Part shown: one piece after another, positions 34,872 to 45,373 of the stretch
Layout of the letters: every line of letters starts with the position of its first letter
Position numbering within the stretch: the stretch's first letter is position 1
Assembly: GCA_026119855.1 (NCBI GenBank)
Contig: JAOWBW010000865.1
Coordinates: 248,001-312,000 of the forward strand
DNA length: 64,000 bases
Reading direction: 5' to 3'
Origin: Campanula takesimana
Lineage: Eukaryota; Streptophyta; Magnoliopsida; Asterales; Campanulaceae
Notes under the pieces: model-generated
Databases searched by the model: none
What the model saw: the letters and a program-made list of their open reading frames with translations, nothing else
What the model was told of the DNA's origin: nothing
Translations under genes and position numbers: made by a program

Positions 34872-36061
34872 GAAGAAGAATAACCTTGTTTAAAGGTTGA
34901 TGTTGCCAATGGCTTTTATGGTACTTTTGAATGGTTTCAAAAACAATTTTTGTTTGTGGTGGTTTGGTTTTTAAAACAATTCGTATTTTAGTTCTTAATT
35001 TAGAACTTTAATACTTTGGTGGTTATGCTTTGGTTTATGACTTGTGGTTTTGTGGATTTTAAAACTTTGATTTACTTTTTGTTTTAAACTACTAATTGTT
35101 TTAAACATGGTTCTACTTTACAATTAGTATATTAAGTAAATCTTTGTTGTTTCGGTTAACTCCATGATTAAGGGGAAGTTAATCTTTGGTGAAATGCTCT
35201 GTTATACTGTATATGGATAACATATGTTACATGTACCATCACTTAGGAGGTTGGAAAGAAATGCACAAACTAAGGGGGAGATTGTTAGTGTAAACAGAGG
35301 TGTTACCTCAGATGTTATCGCTGGCAGTCATGTGCTACCCGGCGAAAAATGTGTTATAGTTTTACATTTCTTTCCATAATAATTTTTATACTAATGTCCT
35401 AATATTATTGTCTAGATGGCTGTATTTTTTGTCCATATTTCAGGTTATATTAAGGTGGAAATTAAAGCTAAATACATGGAGACTGGATTAAAGAAGAGTT
35501 ATTCATAAATGGTGATTTATGGATAACTTTCAACATCTTTAACATGTGGGTAAATGATAAAAACGTGGGAAGACTTATTCCAAGAAGTTGTTGCTGATTA
35601 AAATGAAGAGTACAAGCATGATGAAGCTCGGAGTGCAACTAGGCGAAGCATGGACTTGGGCTTCAAGTTTGTGGTTGAGAAAAACAAGGAAAGAGGACTA
35701 AGTCTTCCACAAAAATAGGGAAGCATGCTCAACACACTCTCCCACTCTCCCCACTCGCCAACAACAGCCTAAGGCTATTTATTTGAGTAGCCCTCAAGTC
35801 TTTGATGGCTATAAATAGTGCTAGGATGAATACTTTGTAATTAAGCCAAAATTTTACACACATCCAAAGTACAAAGAGCAAAGTACATCTTGGCTCGTTA
35901 GGTCCTCTCTCCCATACACTCTTTTAACACTCAAATACTTCGGGTTTGAGTGTGTTTTGGATAGGATAGGATCATCGTACTTTGTTTCTATTTTTGGTTC
36001 TATAGATCATATATTGTATTAGCTATAGGGAACCTTTTGACTTTGTAATTGGTACTCATAT

Positions 36062-39000
36062 GAGTTAAGTAGCTATTTGGTCCCTAACCTTTAGACTTTT
36101 TTACGATTCAGTCCTTGAACCCAATTCGTTTACATTTCCGTCCTCAGACTACCTATTTCGCTTACAATCTCATCATTCCGTCCAAACTGCCGTTAAATTT
36201 TCCTATGTGTCACATTGACGTCATAAAAATGATGAGTTGGCACTAGACTTGGTCAAACTTTGGTGATATGGAAATTAAGGAGGGTAAAAGTGTACACTAT
36301 TAAACTAAAGATACCAAAATTAATTCATATAATATAAAGGGCCTAAGGTAAAAATATTAATCACAAATAAACCCCTCCCCATTAATTACCCATTCCAACC
36401 GAGATCAAATTCAGAAACATACACATCTTCTTCCCTCTCTCCCACCTCCATTCTCCACCCTAACCCTATCCACCATGGTCGTCGCCTCCACCTCCCACAC
36501 CACCCTTTATCTTCTCTGCCAATACCCATGCCAGGCCGCCGCCGCCGCCTCCTCCTCCCCCTCACACGATTCTTCTTCTTTTTCTCCTTTAACACCTATG
36601 CCAGCCTAACTTCCATAGCCGCCTCCTCTTTTCTTTCTCTAAAAATCTACAGATCCCTCTTCAGATCTAAGATCTAAATCTTGATCATTTCGTGATGGAG
36701 AAAAATCCCCTTTAACGCTCATGAAATCATCAACCTCACAATCCGACTCATCTCCACTATTGCTGCCACTTTAATCGCCGCCATCGCCATCGCCCTCTCC
36801 CTTCGTTTCTCGGTTTGGGCGTGTTAGAAAATTTCCTTGACAGATAGTCGAATCCGAGCCTAATTGGGTGAAAACATGATGAATTTGGATTTTTGAATTA
36901 ATTGGGTGAAACATAATGGATTTGGATTTTTGAATTTTTGTTTTGCTTTTTTGGTTTTGATTTTGAGTTTGGGTTTAATTTTTTAAAGATCTTAACCCAG
37001 ATTTGGATGCTAAGAGATTCGTACTGAATATGGTTGTTAGATCTAACTTAGATATCTCAGATCTGGTGATTTTGTTAAGCAATGGTGGTGGCGGTATTGT
37101 GGTATTGGTAGTGGTGGGTTTATTGTTCTTGGTCTTTTGATTTTTAAAACATGGTGATGGTGTGTTCATTGTTAGTAGTTATGGACTGGTGTTGGAGGTG
37201 GGTTGTTATTGGTTTGTGGACGGGATGTGGTGGTGGTGAACGGTGGGCTGATGGTTTGTGGACTGGATGTGGTGGTGGTGAACGGTGGGTTTTTTCGACG
37301 GAGGTTTCTGATTGGACGGTGGAGGAGGTGCTGGTTTGTGGTGGTCGGAGAGATGAGGCATCGAAAGGGGGGGGTGAGGAATTGTGATTTCTGAAGAAGG
37401 GGGAGTTCTACCCAGATTTGAGTTTGGGAGAGATGAGGGAGGAAGGAGATGAGGGAGGGAGTGCTTAAAGATGTTATGTAAAAAATTTCTATGGCCAAAA
37501 GTTTGATATTGTGCATTATCACCCCTTGTACTTCCACATCAGCTTTTTATGACATCATTGTGCCACATATGCACATTTAACGGAATTTTTAATAGAAATG
37601 AGACGGAAGGATGAGATTGTAAGCGAAATAGGTAGTCTGAGGACGGAAATGTAAACGAATTGATTTCAAGGACTGAATCGTAAAAAAGTCTGTTGGTCCC
37701 AAAGGGCAACAAGGGTATGAAAAATAGCTAGAGGGGGGGGGTGAATAGCTGTTTTAAAATTCTTTTCGTGCCCTTGATAAACTCAATTTCAAATGCGCAC
37801 TTTATCAAATAAGTGTTATGATATGCGCCTATGTGAGTGAGTGAAATGCACAGCGGAATTTAGTAATGTATATAGGCGCAAAGTATGATAAACGGGGCGC
37901 ACACACACTCTAAGTATTTTGGCTCAAAGTGGGTGAAATAAGAAACTAAGGCAAATGATATAACAAACACTACACAGTTCAATCAATCAATCTACAATGA
38001 ATAAACAAACAAATGGTTAGATATGATATGAACTTGAAAGGAAATAGCAAGATAGTAAGTACGCGCTATTTGGAGAGGTTCGATCGGGAAAATGATCTAC
38101 GTCCTCTACCAAGATGGTTAGTCTTGGATTTCTAATGGAGATCTTATATAATGAGAGAGTGTTACAAGTTACAATCGTTTGATCTTATACACTAACTCAA
38201 GATCTAATAGTCTATTAAAGAACAAATCCTAGACAATAACCGGTGTATCTCTAAAAGAGAGATCTAACTGATCAAACTTAAAAAGGTGCGTGTGTGATTT
38301 TAGATTCAAGGCTCTTTAGATCTTTGAGATTGAGAGCACAAGAAAACTAAAGTGTTTTTGCTTGAGGATCTGGGCTAAGGATGAAGTTATGAAGATGTTC
38401 TTGAGAATTCTGGAAATAACAAAGGCAATCTTCAAATCTTCAACAAATGCTTGAGAGAGAAATTCTTGAAATGCTTAGCAACTTCAAATGGTTGAAGTTA
38501 TGGGGTATTTATAGTAGAGCCCCAAAAACTAGCCGTTGGAAATCCTTGGTGAGTCAGAGAAAGGACGGATGTGCTGTCGCTCATTGAGTGGAGCACGTGT
38601 CCTTTTATAGCCGTTAGACACATAACACAAATATGACCGTTATGGACAGGTGTCCTTAGATGCGGGTGCATACGTGTTATTTAACCACCGTTGGATCATT
38701 GGCGTAGTTTGAATCTTCTTCAAGTCTTCGAGTCTTCATTAAATCACTGAATGTTATTTCAACATTTATGCGCGTTGAGCTAAGGGGCGCGTAGACATAG
38801 CGTGCGCTGAGTCATCTGAGGCGCGTGAGTCAAGCTAGGCGCATTACTCATGCGCGCGCCTAAGGAGGCGCATGGCGCATGGGAGAGGCGCATGGCGCGT
38901 GGCTCAAACTCAAAGTGATTTTCTTGAATCTTGATCTTCTTGCCCTATTCCTAAGCCTATTCTATTACAATGGACAACCTAAAAAAATGAAGTATAAATA

Positions 39001-39147
39001 CTTCTTACATGTGGGTCTAAAGTCCATGAAATAAAACTTAGGTGATGGATCAATCAAATCTAATCAATCCTATTACATTGAAACTGAGATATAAGTGGGC
39101 ATACCCAACAAAATCTAAAGGCCATGGACCAAATAGGTACTTAACTC
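36062..39147. mobile_element. Mutator-like element in the Copia 3' LTR
   Basis: Inverted ends GAGTTAAGTAGCTATTTGGT and the inverse of GAGTTAAGTACCTATTTGGT. GTACTCATAT (10 bp) duplicates at 36052-36061 and 39148-39157. The terminal repeats extend for about 180 bp (left to about 36243; right from about 37530, itself cut by a solo LTR). The interior (36380-37460) is GC-rich with short ORFs on both strands, one Arg-rich (36386-36595) and one Trp/Gly-rich (37151-37387), none recognised. No transposase. Confidence 0.85.
37691..39110. mobile_element. Solo LTR inserted in the Mutator-like terminal repeat
   Basis: 1420 bp with ends TGTTGGTCCCAAAGGGCAAC and GGGCATACCCAACA. Flanks AAGTC (37686-37690) and AAATC (39111-39115) form a 5-bp duplication with one mismatch. 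Comparison with the left Mutator-like terminal repeat shows the uninterrupted sequence. No internal retroelement region exists, as expected after LTR-LTR recombination. GCGC words cluster at 38768-38905. Confidence 0.82.
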
Positions 39148-39370
39148 GTACTCATATTGATTATAAGGTTTTCGCCATTTAGGCATCTCATGTTATATTT
39201 ATATAACTTGAGAAAAATAATCCTTGTGCTTTTGTCCGCTGCAAAACTCTTTTACAAATTTATTTTTACTCGGGTGTGTGTATTCTGTCCGTGTGTGTTA
39301 TCTGAAGTGTTACCTAGCACTTGAGGTAACACTTGTTCTCAGAAAGTAATTGACTAACAATTTCACTTAG

Positions 39371-39901
39371 AATTGCATTGAACCATACATTTTGATTCCT
39401 TGATTATACTTGAGCTTCACCTAGTATCTTATTCTGTTGGTTTCTTCTGTTTGACTTTACTATTATGCTTGAACATGGTAGTACATTTTGTAGATATACA
39501 CACTATTGTCAGATCTTTGTGAAAGTATAGGGGGGAAATACCTTCTTTCTAAGAGTTTAGGAAAACATGTTTTTAAAATGCCCAGTGACATCTTTGTAAA
39601 TAACCTGAACTTGTTTTAAAATACGCAGTGACATTTTCGTACGTAACCGGAACTTAATCTAATTCTAAAAATGTGGTGACATTTTTTTAAATAACTAAAA
39701 CTTAATGAACATGTTGGCTCTTTTTAACACACGCCGGCTGTTATTAAATTCTGGAATAAGTGCCAGTTTTAAGACTTACACTTTGTAATATGAGCACTTG
39801 CACCCTTTTTGGAAAACCCATTTATCCTGCACTTGCATTTACGAGGGTGAGACGCCCTTTTTGGAAAACCCCCTAGTCCAACTCCATATCCTTAGTTGTA
39901 A
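39371..39901. other. Unassigned
   Basis: Three partial repeats of a GCCCAGTGACATCTTTGTAAATAACC-like phrase (39570-39700), nothing coding. Confidence 0.35.
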
Positions 39902-40590
39902 GACCATCTACAATGGCAATTGTTTACGGTGTTGAATAGCCCATTCACACAAAATGCAAGGTTTAATGCCTACAATGGTGTGTTGAATGGGGTGGGATTT
40001 GTATTTTCGTTGAACCCATTCAACACTTGTGAATGGAGATATTGTCAGCCATTTTTGCCACGTGGCGCGACGCAAATGGGCGAGCCTGGCGCGTGGATTA
40101 CAAGCGCCATGGAAGGCGCGTCACAGAAGGGCCATCCGTTTTTTTTTTCCTTGGTTTTGCCACTTGGCAATTCCCCATTGGCTGGCGATATTTTTACTTT
40201 TATCCCAATTATTTGAGCTCAATTATTTCACAGAAAATGTTTTTATTAAAAAAAAAAAACACCAAAATTCCTAAAAAAAAAAAATCTCTTTAAATTGACG
40301 TAAGTTTCATTGTATTTCGACAAAAAAAAAAAAACCATTTTTTTCTTGAAATGGTTCCCAATAATAACCATTTCAACACTAATCATAAAAATAAAGAATA
40401 TAAAATAAATTTGAAGTAGTGGGGTATAGGATGATGAGTGAGAAAAGTGTTGAATGGGGATTAAACAAACCATTGTAGGGGTAAAAGTTGAATGGGTGTT
40501 GAATGGATTAGTTGGAAGAGAGAGAAGATGATGTGGAGGGATAAAGTGGGTGTTGAATGGAAATTTCTTGTTTACCCACTGTACATGGTC
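39902..40590. repeat. PIF/Harbinger-like MITE
   Basis: Ends GACCATCTACAATGGCAATT and the inverse of GACCATGTACAGTGGG, with TAA on both sides (39899-39901 and 40591-40593). Contains GTTGAATGG words in both orientations near both ends. The ends resemble the 21507 element. Confidence 0.75.
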
Positions 40591-40649
40591 TAATGTTTTG
40601 CTCATTCATATGTACTCACTCTCCCCCGTCTCCCTCTTCTTTTGTAGTA

Positions 40650-40914
40650 CTCCCTCCGGTCCAAAATAACTGTCTTTTTTTGCATTTGCACTACTTTTAA
40701 GAAATGTAATAATTATCATGACTTAGTGACAAAAATTCCAACTTTACCCCTATTAAGTGTGCAACTTTCTTACATTAATGTCTCACACTAAGATAATTAA
40801 TAAAAGAGAACAAGTTTCAATGCAATGATAAAATAAACATTTAGCTCAAAAGTGAAAATTATTTTGGACCAAAATTTTGGTCCAAAAGTGACAGTTATTT
40901 TGGACCGGAGGGAG
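40650..40914. repeat. Stowaway-like MITE
   Basis: Between TA dinucleotides; arms CTCCCTCCGGTCCAAAATAA and TTATTTTGGACCGGAGGGAG are perfect inverted repeats. Confidence 0.9.
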
Positions 40915-41446
40915 TAGTAGTTAGTTTGAATTAGTGTTCTAAAAGACGCCCGTCTAGGCCGCTTAGGCCCCGCCTAGGCGCTAGGCGTTCACAAAACGCC
41001 TAAATCCCGCCTAAGATATTATAACTATTTCGAATTCTCGGCCCCGCCTGATGTGAACCTTGCCAAGGATGACTAGACCCAAATCAAACGCGGAATTGTC
41101 GGATCGTTCTAACTCGGTTTCGATATGTGGAACCTCGACCTAACGCCTAATAGAGACGCAAACCTCGGTATAAGTGAAGCTGATGGAAGGTGGAACCTTG
41201 ACCCGTTGTCTATATGTAGACAAGAACCTTGGTATAAGTGAAGACGCCACAAACGGGAATGGAAAGCCGTTTGATAAGTCAAGAGAACGAGCGCCACGAG
41301 AATCCTCTCGATAAGCTCAAAAAAGAGAAACACTCACAATTTATCATAAAACTCAACATTTCATATATTATTCATGAAAACTTGGCTATATATAGCCTCC
41401 TTGGAACAGTGGCGGACCTAGGATTTAGTATAAAGGGGGGCAAAAT

Positions 41447-42982
41447 TGTTGGTAGTGGTGCCCTAGGCACGTTTAATAAACGTTGTAATTGTTATCATTT
41501 ATTTCATATCAATAAAGAGATGTTTTGATTATTATTGTTGTTCATGTTTACTTATAATAATCCCTGTCCCTAGTACTTGTTAAGCACTAGTATAAAGGCT
41601 AAATGGTCATGGGATGATCATGTTAGATTTATGGGTACTTGTTTGGAACAAGGTACTGGACATGACCCGCCGTATGAGATTTATGTCATGGTCTATGTCG
41701 AACATATATCTCATATTAGTTATGTCATTCGAATCCTTAGACATGAAGTTATTATAGTCTTCCACTTGATGAACATTATGTTTGACATATTCAAACGCTA
41801 CCTTTAACCGGGTAGTTATAAAGGGTATGATTGGCATAATCGGATTCCCGTTAGGAAGAATAATAAGCCAAATGGATTTGTCCCTTCCACGAGAGATGTT
41901 AAGCTTGGGCCTCTCGTAGGAATAATGTTGATGAAATGTTCGGCCGGACTCAAATGAATTGATTAGATCAATGTCATTTGGATTATCAACATATTCGGAA
42001 TCGAGAAAGTATTGAACAAAACAAGTTGACTGTTTGACCATGACTTGTGTTCAATGACATCGTGGACAAAGGGATTATGACATATTCTAAAGGAATGCGA
42101 ACTTGTATCTAGTTATACTATTTGGGTAGGTATGACGGTTTGCTAGAACCTAATCATATCTTATGGGATCATGTTTGAGCCCATTGCCAACTTAGTGTAA
42201 TCCTAGAGGGTCACACACAAATAGAACGAATCGTAAAGGATAAATGGGAATTATGGAAAAATATCAGTGTTTGGCTCTGGCACGGTCGTGCGCCTTAAAA
42301 TGGCACGGTCGTGCCATAAATCCAAACCAAGGCAAACCTATCGACATGATTGGCACGACCGTGCCAAATTACCAAGCACGACCGTGCCGAAAATGGGCGG
42401 CTGGGGAATTCGCGCGGACTAGATGGCACGACCGTGCTAGATTGTAGGGCACGACCGTGCCAGTCAAGTCGGCCAGAATTCCTTGTTGCCTAATTTGGTG
42501 ACGGGATTTAGGTTTCCTAAGTCCTTAAGGGTTAAGGATTAGGACCTATTTAAGGATCCTTTTTACAGCCATTAGACATGTTGTTGTGAGTGCCTCCATA
42601 ATGTTTTGAGAGGTTATTTTCTTGTTCTAAGATCCCAAAAGTGAAGAACAAGAATATTCATAATTCCATATAGTTCTTGCAATTGTGAAAGTGTGTTTCA
42701 CAATTTGGTCTAGCAACCAAGATCAAGAAGTTGCTTGATATTCGTTCATGGTGTGGATACCGCTAGAGGGTGAAGCTCATCATCTTCAAGGTTCGCGTTC
42801 TTGATCAAGTTTCAAAATCTCCACCAAGTTCAAAAGCTAGAAATCAAAATCATCAAGGGTTAGTTTTTCTGATATTCATCTTATATGTATTTGACTTAAT
42901 CACATGAATGGATCTATGGCTTTGGGTTTCATTAAAAATTAAATGCTTTATTCCGCTGCGCATGTTACTGCGAAACCCAACA
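41447..42982 (+). repeat. 5' LTR of the young Copia
   Basis: 1536 bp. Carries an array of a 14-bp palindrome-like motif at 42278-42462 and a probable TATA-like CTATTTAAGG at about 42548. Confidence 0.95.
42278..42462. repeat. GGCACGGTCGTGCC motif array in the 5' LTR
   Basis: Six copies of GGCACGGTCGTGC or its inverse GGCACGACCGTGCC within 185 bp: two in one orientation (about 42279 and 42302) and four in the other (42352, 42376, 42425, 42449). Repeated at 49311-49494 in the 3' LTR. Confidence 0.9.
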
Positions 42983-42983
42983 G

Positions 42984-42995
42984 TGGTATCAGAGC
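42984..42995 (+). other. Primer-binding site of the young Copia
   Basis: TGGTATCAGAGC one base after the 5' LTR, complementary to the 3' end of initiator methionine tRNA, the usual plant Copia primer. Confidence 0.9.
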
Positions 42996-44504
42996 CCCGT
43001 TCATGTTGATTATTCCAATACTAAGATCATGTTGTGTGTATATAAATTGTTTATGTGCCTAGCATGATATGAATATTGGATTACATGATGTTTATGTGTT
43101 ATGTGATTTTATGTGGTTTATTGTTTTAGGAACTTTAATCGCACTATTCAATCGCAATAAAAATTATGGTGGATTTAAAATTGTTTGGATTATCAATTTT
43201 TGATTGGATCAAAGTTTTGATATTCTAGGGATTCAAGAATAAATTGTTTATTCAAGGTTTTGTTGATCATGGTGATTGGATCACCAAAAACACCAAATCC
43301 TTATTGAATCGGGAAAAACAATTTTGAGACAAATTTTGGAACTTTAAAATTTTGATTTTCGGAAGGGTCCGACCGGACCCATACCTTGACCCGGCCTGAC
43401 CTAGGGTTTGGCGCGGGGTAGGGCTTGGGTCTTGGGTGTGGATCTTGGGTTTAAATTTCCTATTTGTTTTAGTCTTGTGAGTCTAAGATTGGTTCAAGGT
43501 TTGGATGGCTAATCTACGTTCATCGAGATTGTGTTTCCCAAACTTGATCGCAATCGAAGTTTCAAAGATAAAACGAAGTTAGAATTATGAAGAGTTCATA
43601 ATTGCTAAAATTAAGAAACAAAGTTCTTGATTCAAAGATTGGAGATCCATGTGGAATTGTGAATGCAATTGGCCTACGTTCATCGAGACCATCTATTGCT
43701 TAGTTTCGGCCACATGGACTACTTTCTTGGTTTCTTGAATTAGTGCGGAATTGTGGATGCCATATGGCTTAGTTTCGGTTAGTTTCGGCCGCACTTCTTG
43801 TTGTCTTGATTTGGAGATGATAACCAAAGTTCAAATAGTCTCATCCTCATAATTATAGAGAAACTAATGACACATAAATATTATGCTTAAATTAATGGAG
43901 ATTAATTTAGTGGCTAAACTTGATGTGTAACATGTTTATATTATGTGCTCATAAATGTGTTATATGCTATATGTGATGAACCTTCAAAGAAAGTTTTAAG
44001 TCTTTTATTGCCATGCCATGATTAAAACACTTGTTTATACATGGGTAATTTTGATGTGGATTCGCCTCCGCGAAGTGCATTAACTTTATTCATGTATGAG
44101 CAAGATGAGGTTCATTAATTTAATGTGGGCTTGCCTCCGCAAGGTGCGTTAAATTGAATGGTTCCTATGCGTTTAAAATGGTTGGACTTAATTAGGCGTC
44201 AAAACAGTTTTGGGCCTATGCAAAAGATGAGATTAAACATGCTTTTTGAAATTGGATTTCTCAAAGAATCTCATAAAAGAATCTAAGAATCATATGGGAT
44301 ATGATTGACATGATTGTCTACCTAATTAATTTAGTTTTTGAGCGGTCCGCCTCCGTGGACTCAAAAGTTAAATTAAAGTTGGATCTTATTATAAGAAGAT
44401 TATATAATTTAGTGGGAGTATTTTGTTTGGAAAAATACATTGTTTATCTCTTTAATAAAAACCGGTACTTATTAAATTTTGGAAATTTTGCATATTTGTA
44501 GATA

Positions 44505-45104
44505 ATGACTAATAACACTCAATCAATGTCGTTGCGATCGATCCTTGAGAAGGATAAGCTCGAAGAGAATGGTACTAACTTTATGGATTGGATCCGAAGC
44601 ATAAGAATCGTTCTTAGGCAAGAAGATAAGTTGTACATTCTCGATGGGCCTCTCCCTGCCGAACCACCGCCTACTGCCCCTAGGGTAGAAAGAGACAATT
44701 ACAAGAAACATCGTAATGATTCTAGAGATGTAAGTTGTCTCATGCTTGCTGCTATGTGCTCAAAACTCCAACAAAGTTTGGAACATTTGGAAGCCTATGA
44801 GATAGGCGTGGAGTTGAGGACCATGTTTCAAGAGCAAGCTAGGCAAGAGAGGTACAAGACCATTGTTGCATTCACTACTAGTAAAATGAATGAAGGGCAA
44901 CAAGTGAGTCCTCACTTTCTTAAAATGAAAGGTTATGTAGAGCACCTTGAGAAACTTGGCTATCCAATCCCATTGGAGCTAGCCACGGATCTCATTCTTA
45001 ATTCATTGCCTAAAAGTTATAATCAGTTTGTGATGAATTATAACATGCATGGAATGGATAAGAATCTCTCTGAGTTGCATGGGTGCTCAAAACTGCAGAG
45101 ATGA
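44505..45104 (+). CDS. Copia gag (N-terminal and capsid part)
   Basis: Encodes the structural protein of the retrotransposon particle. It begins at the first ATG after the leader (MTNNTQSMSLRSILEKDKL). It shows the capsid-like motif NFMDWIRSIRIVLRQEDKLY and SCLMLAAMCSKLQQSLEHLEAYE, typical of UBN2-type Copia gag. The frame is lost near 45080 (one base short) and continues in the next frame. Confidence 0.88.
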   Translation: MTNNTQSMSLRSILEKDKLEENGTNFMDWIRSIRIVLRQEDKLYILDGPLPAEPPPTAPRVERDNYKKHRNDSRDVSCLMLAAMCSKLQQSLEHLEAYEIGVELRTMFQEQARQERYKTIVAFTTSKMNEGQQVSPHFLKMKGYVEHLEKLGYPIPLELATDLILNSLPKSYNQFVMNYNMHGMDKNLSELHGCSKLQR

Positions 45105-45373
45105 AAATTGTGGAGAAAGGTTCTCCCGTGCTTTTGGTTCATGATGGGAAGAAGCCTAGTGCCAAAGGAAAGGGTAAGGCAAAAGTTGTCAAACCCAAGA
45201 TAAGCAAGGCAAAGGTTGCCAAGGCTTCTGAGGCAAAACCCGATACACAAAAGGATGCAATTTGTTTCCATTGTCAAGAAATTGGTCATTGGAAAGTAAT
45301 TGCAAGGCTTTCTTGGAAGAGCAAAAGAAGAAGAAGGGCAGCAAGGCTGCGTCGACTTCAGGTATCTATATGA
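45083..45373 (+). CDS. Copia gag C-terminal part with zinc knuckle
   Basis: Continues gag after a one-base step: Lys/Ala-rich linker, then the CCHC knuckle start CFHCQEIGHWK (the last Cys, NC, lies in the next frame after another one-base step near 45296, beside an AAA run). This knuckle binds the element's RNA. Confidence 0.85.
   Translation: MLKTAEMKIVEKGSPVLLVHDGKKPSAKGKGKAKVVKPKISKAKVAKASEAKPDTQKDAICFHCQEIGHWKVIARLSWKSKRRRRAARLRRLQVSI

Larger units (their letters stand above)
29664..39365 (+). mobile_element. Copia-type LTR retrotransposon lacking RT/RNase H, with nested insertions
   Basis: LTRs are 29664-30649 and 35283-39365 (the second split by inserts). They run TGTTAGTG to TTTCA, and CTTAG flanks the element at 29659-29663 and 39366-39370. 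The primer-binding site is near 30651-30665 (TTAGCACCAGAGCCC, degenerate Met-tRNA type) and the polypurine tract TAAGGGGGAGAT is at 35271-35282. Coding order is gag-like, protease, integrase; reverse transcriptase and RNase H are absent between 33222 and 34574, and an extra short ORF precedes the 3' LTR. The roughly 1-kb LTRs plus extra 3' ORF would suit a SIRE/Maximus-like Copia, which is an inference. It cannot copy itself. Confidence 0.9.
35283..39365 (+). repeat. 3' LTR of the deleted Copia element (split by a 3.1-kb insertion)
   Basis: Sequence 35283-36061 and 39148-39365 together matches the 5' LTR with few differences. The interruption follows TTGGTACTCATA. Confidence 0.9.

Noticed and set aside
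37151..37537. Opposed ORFs in the Mutator-like element
   Set aside because: Trp/Gly/Val-rich in one strand and Thr/Pro-rich in the other, both products of GGTGGTG repeats.
41577..42041. ORFs on both strands inside the young Copia LTR (also at 48608-49072)
   Set aside because: They are duplicated because the LTR is duplicated; no domain; LTR non-coding sequence.
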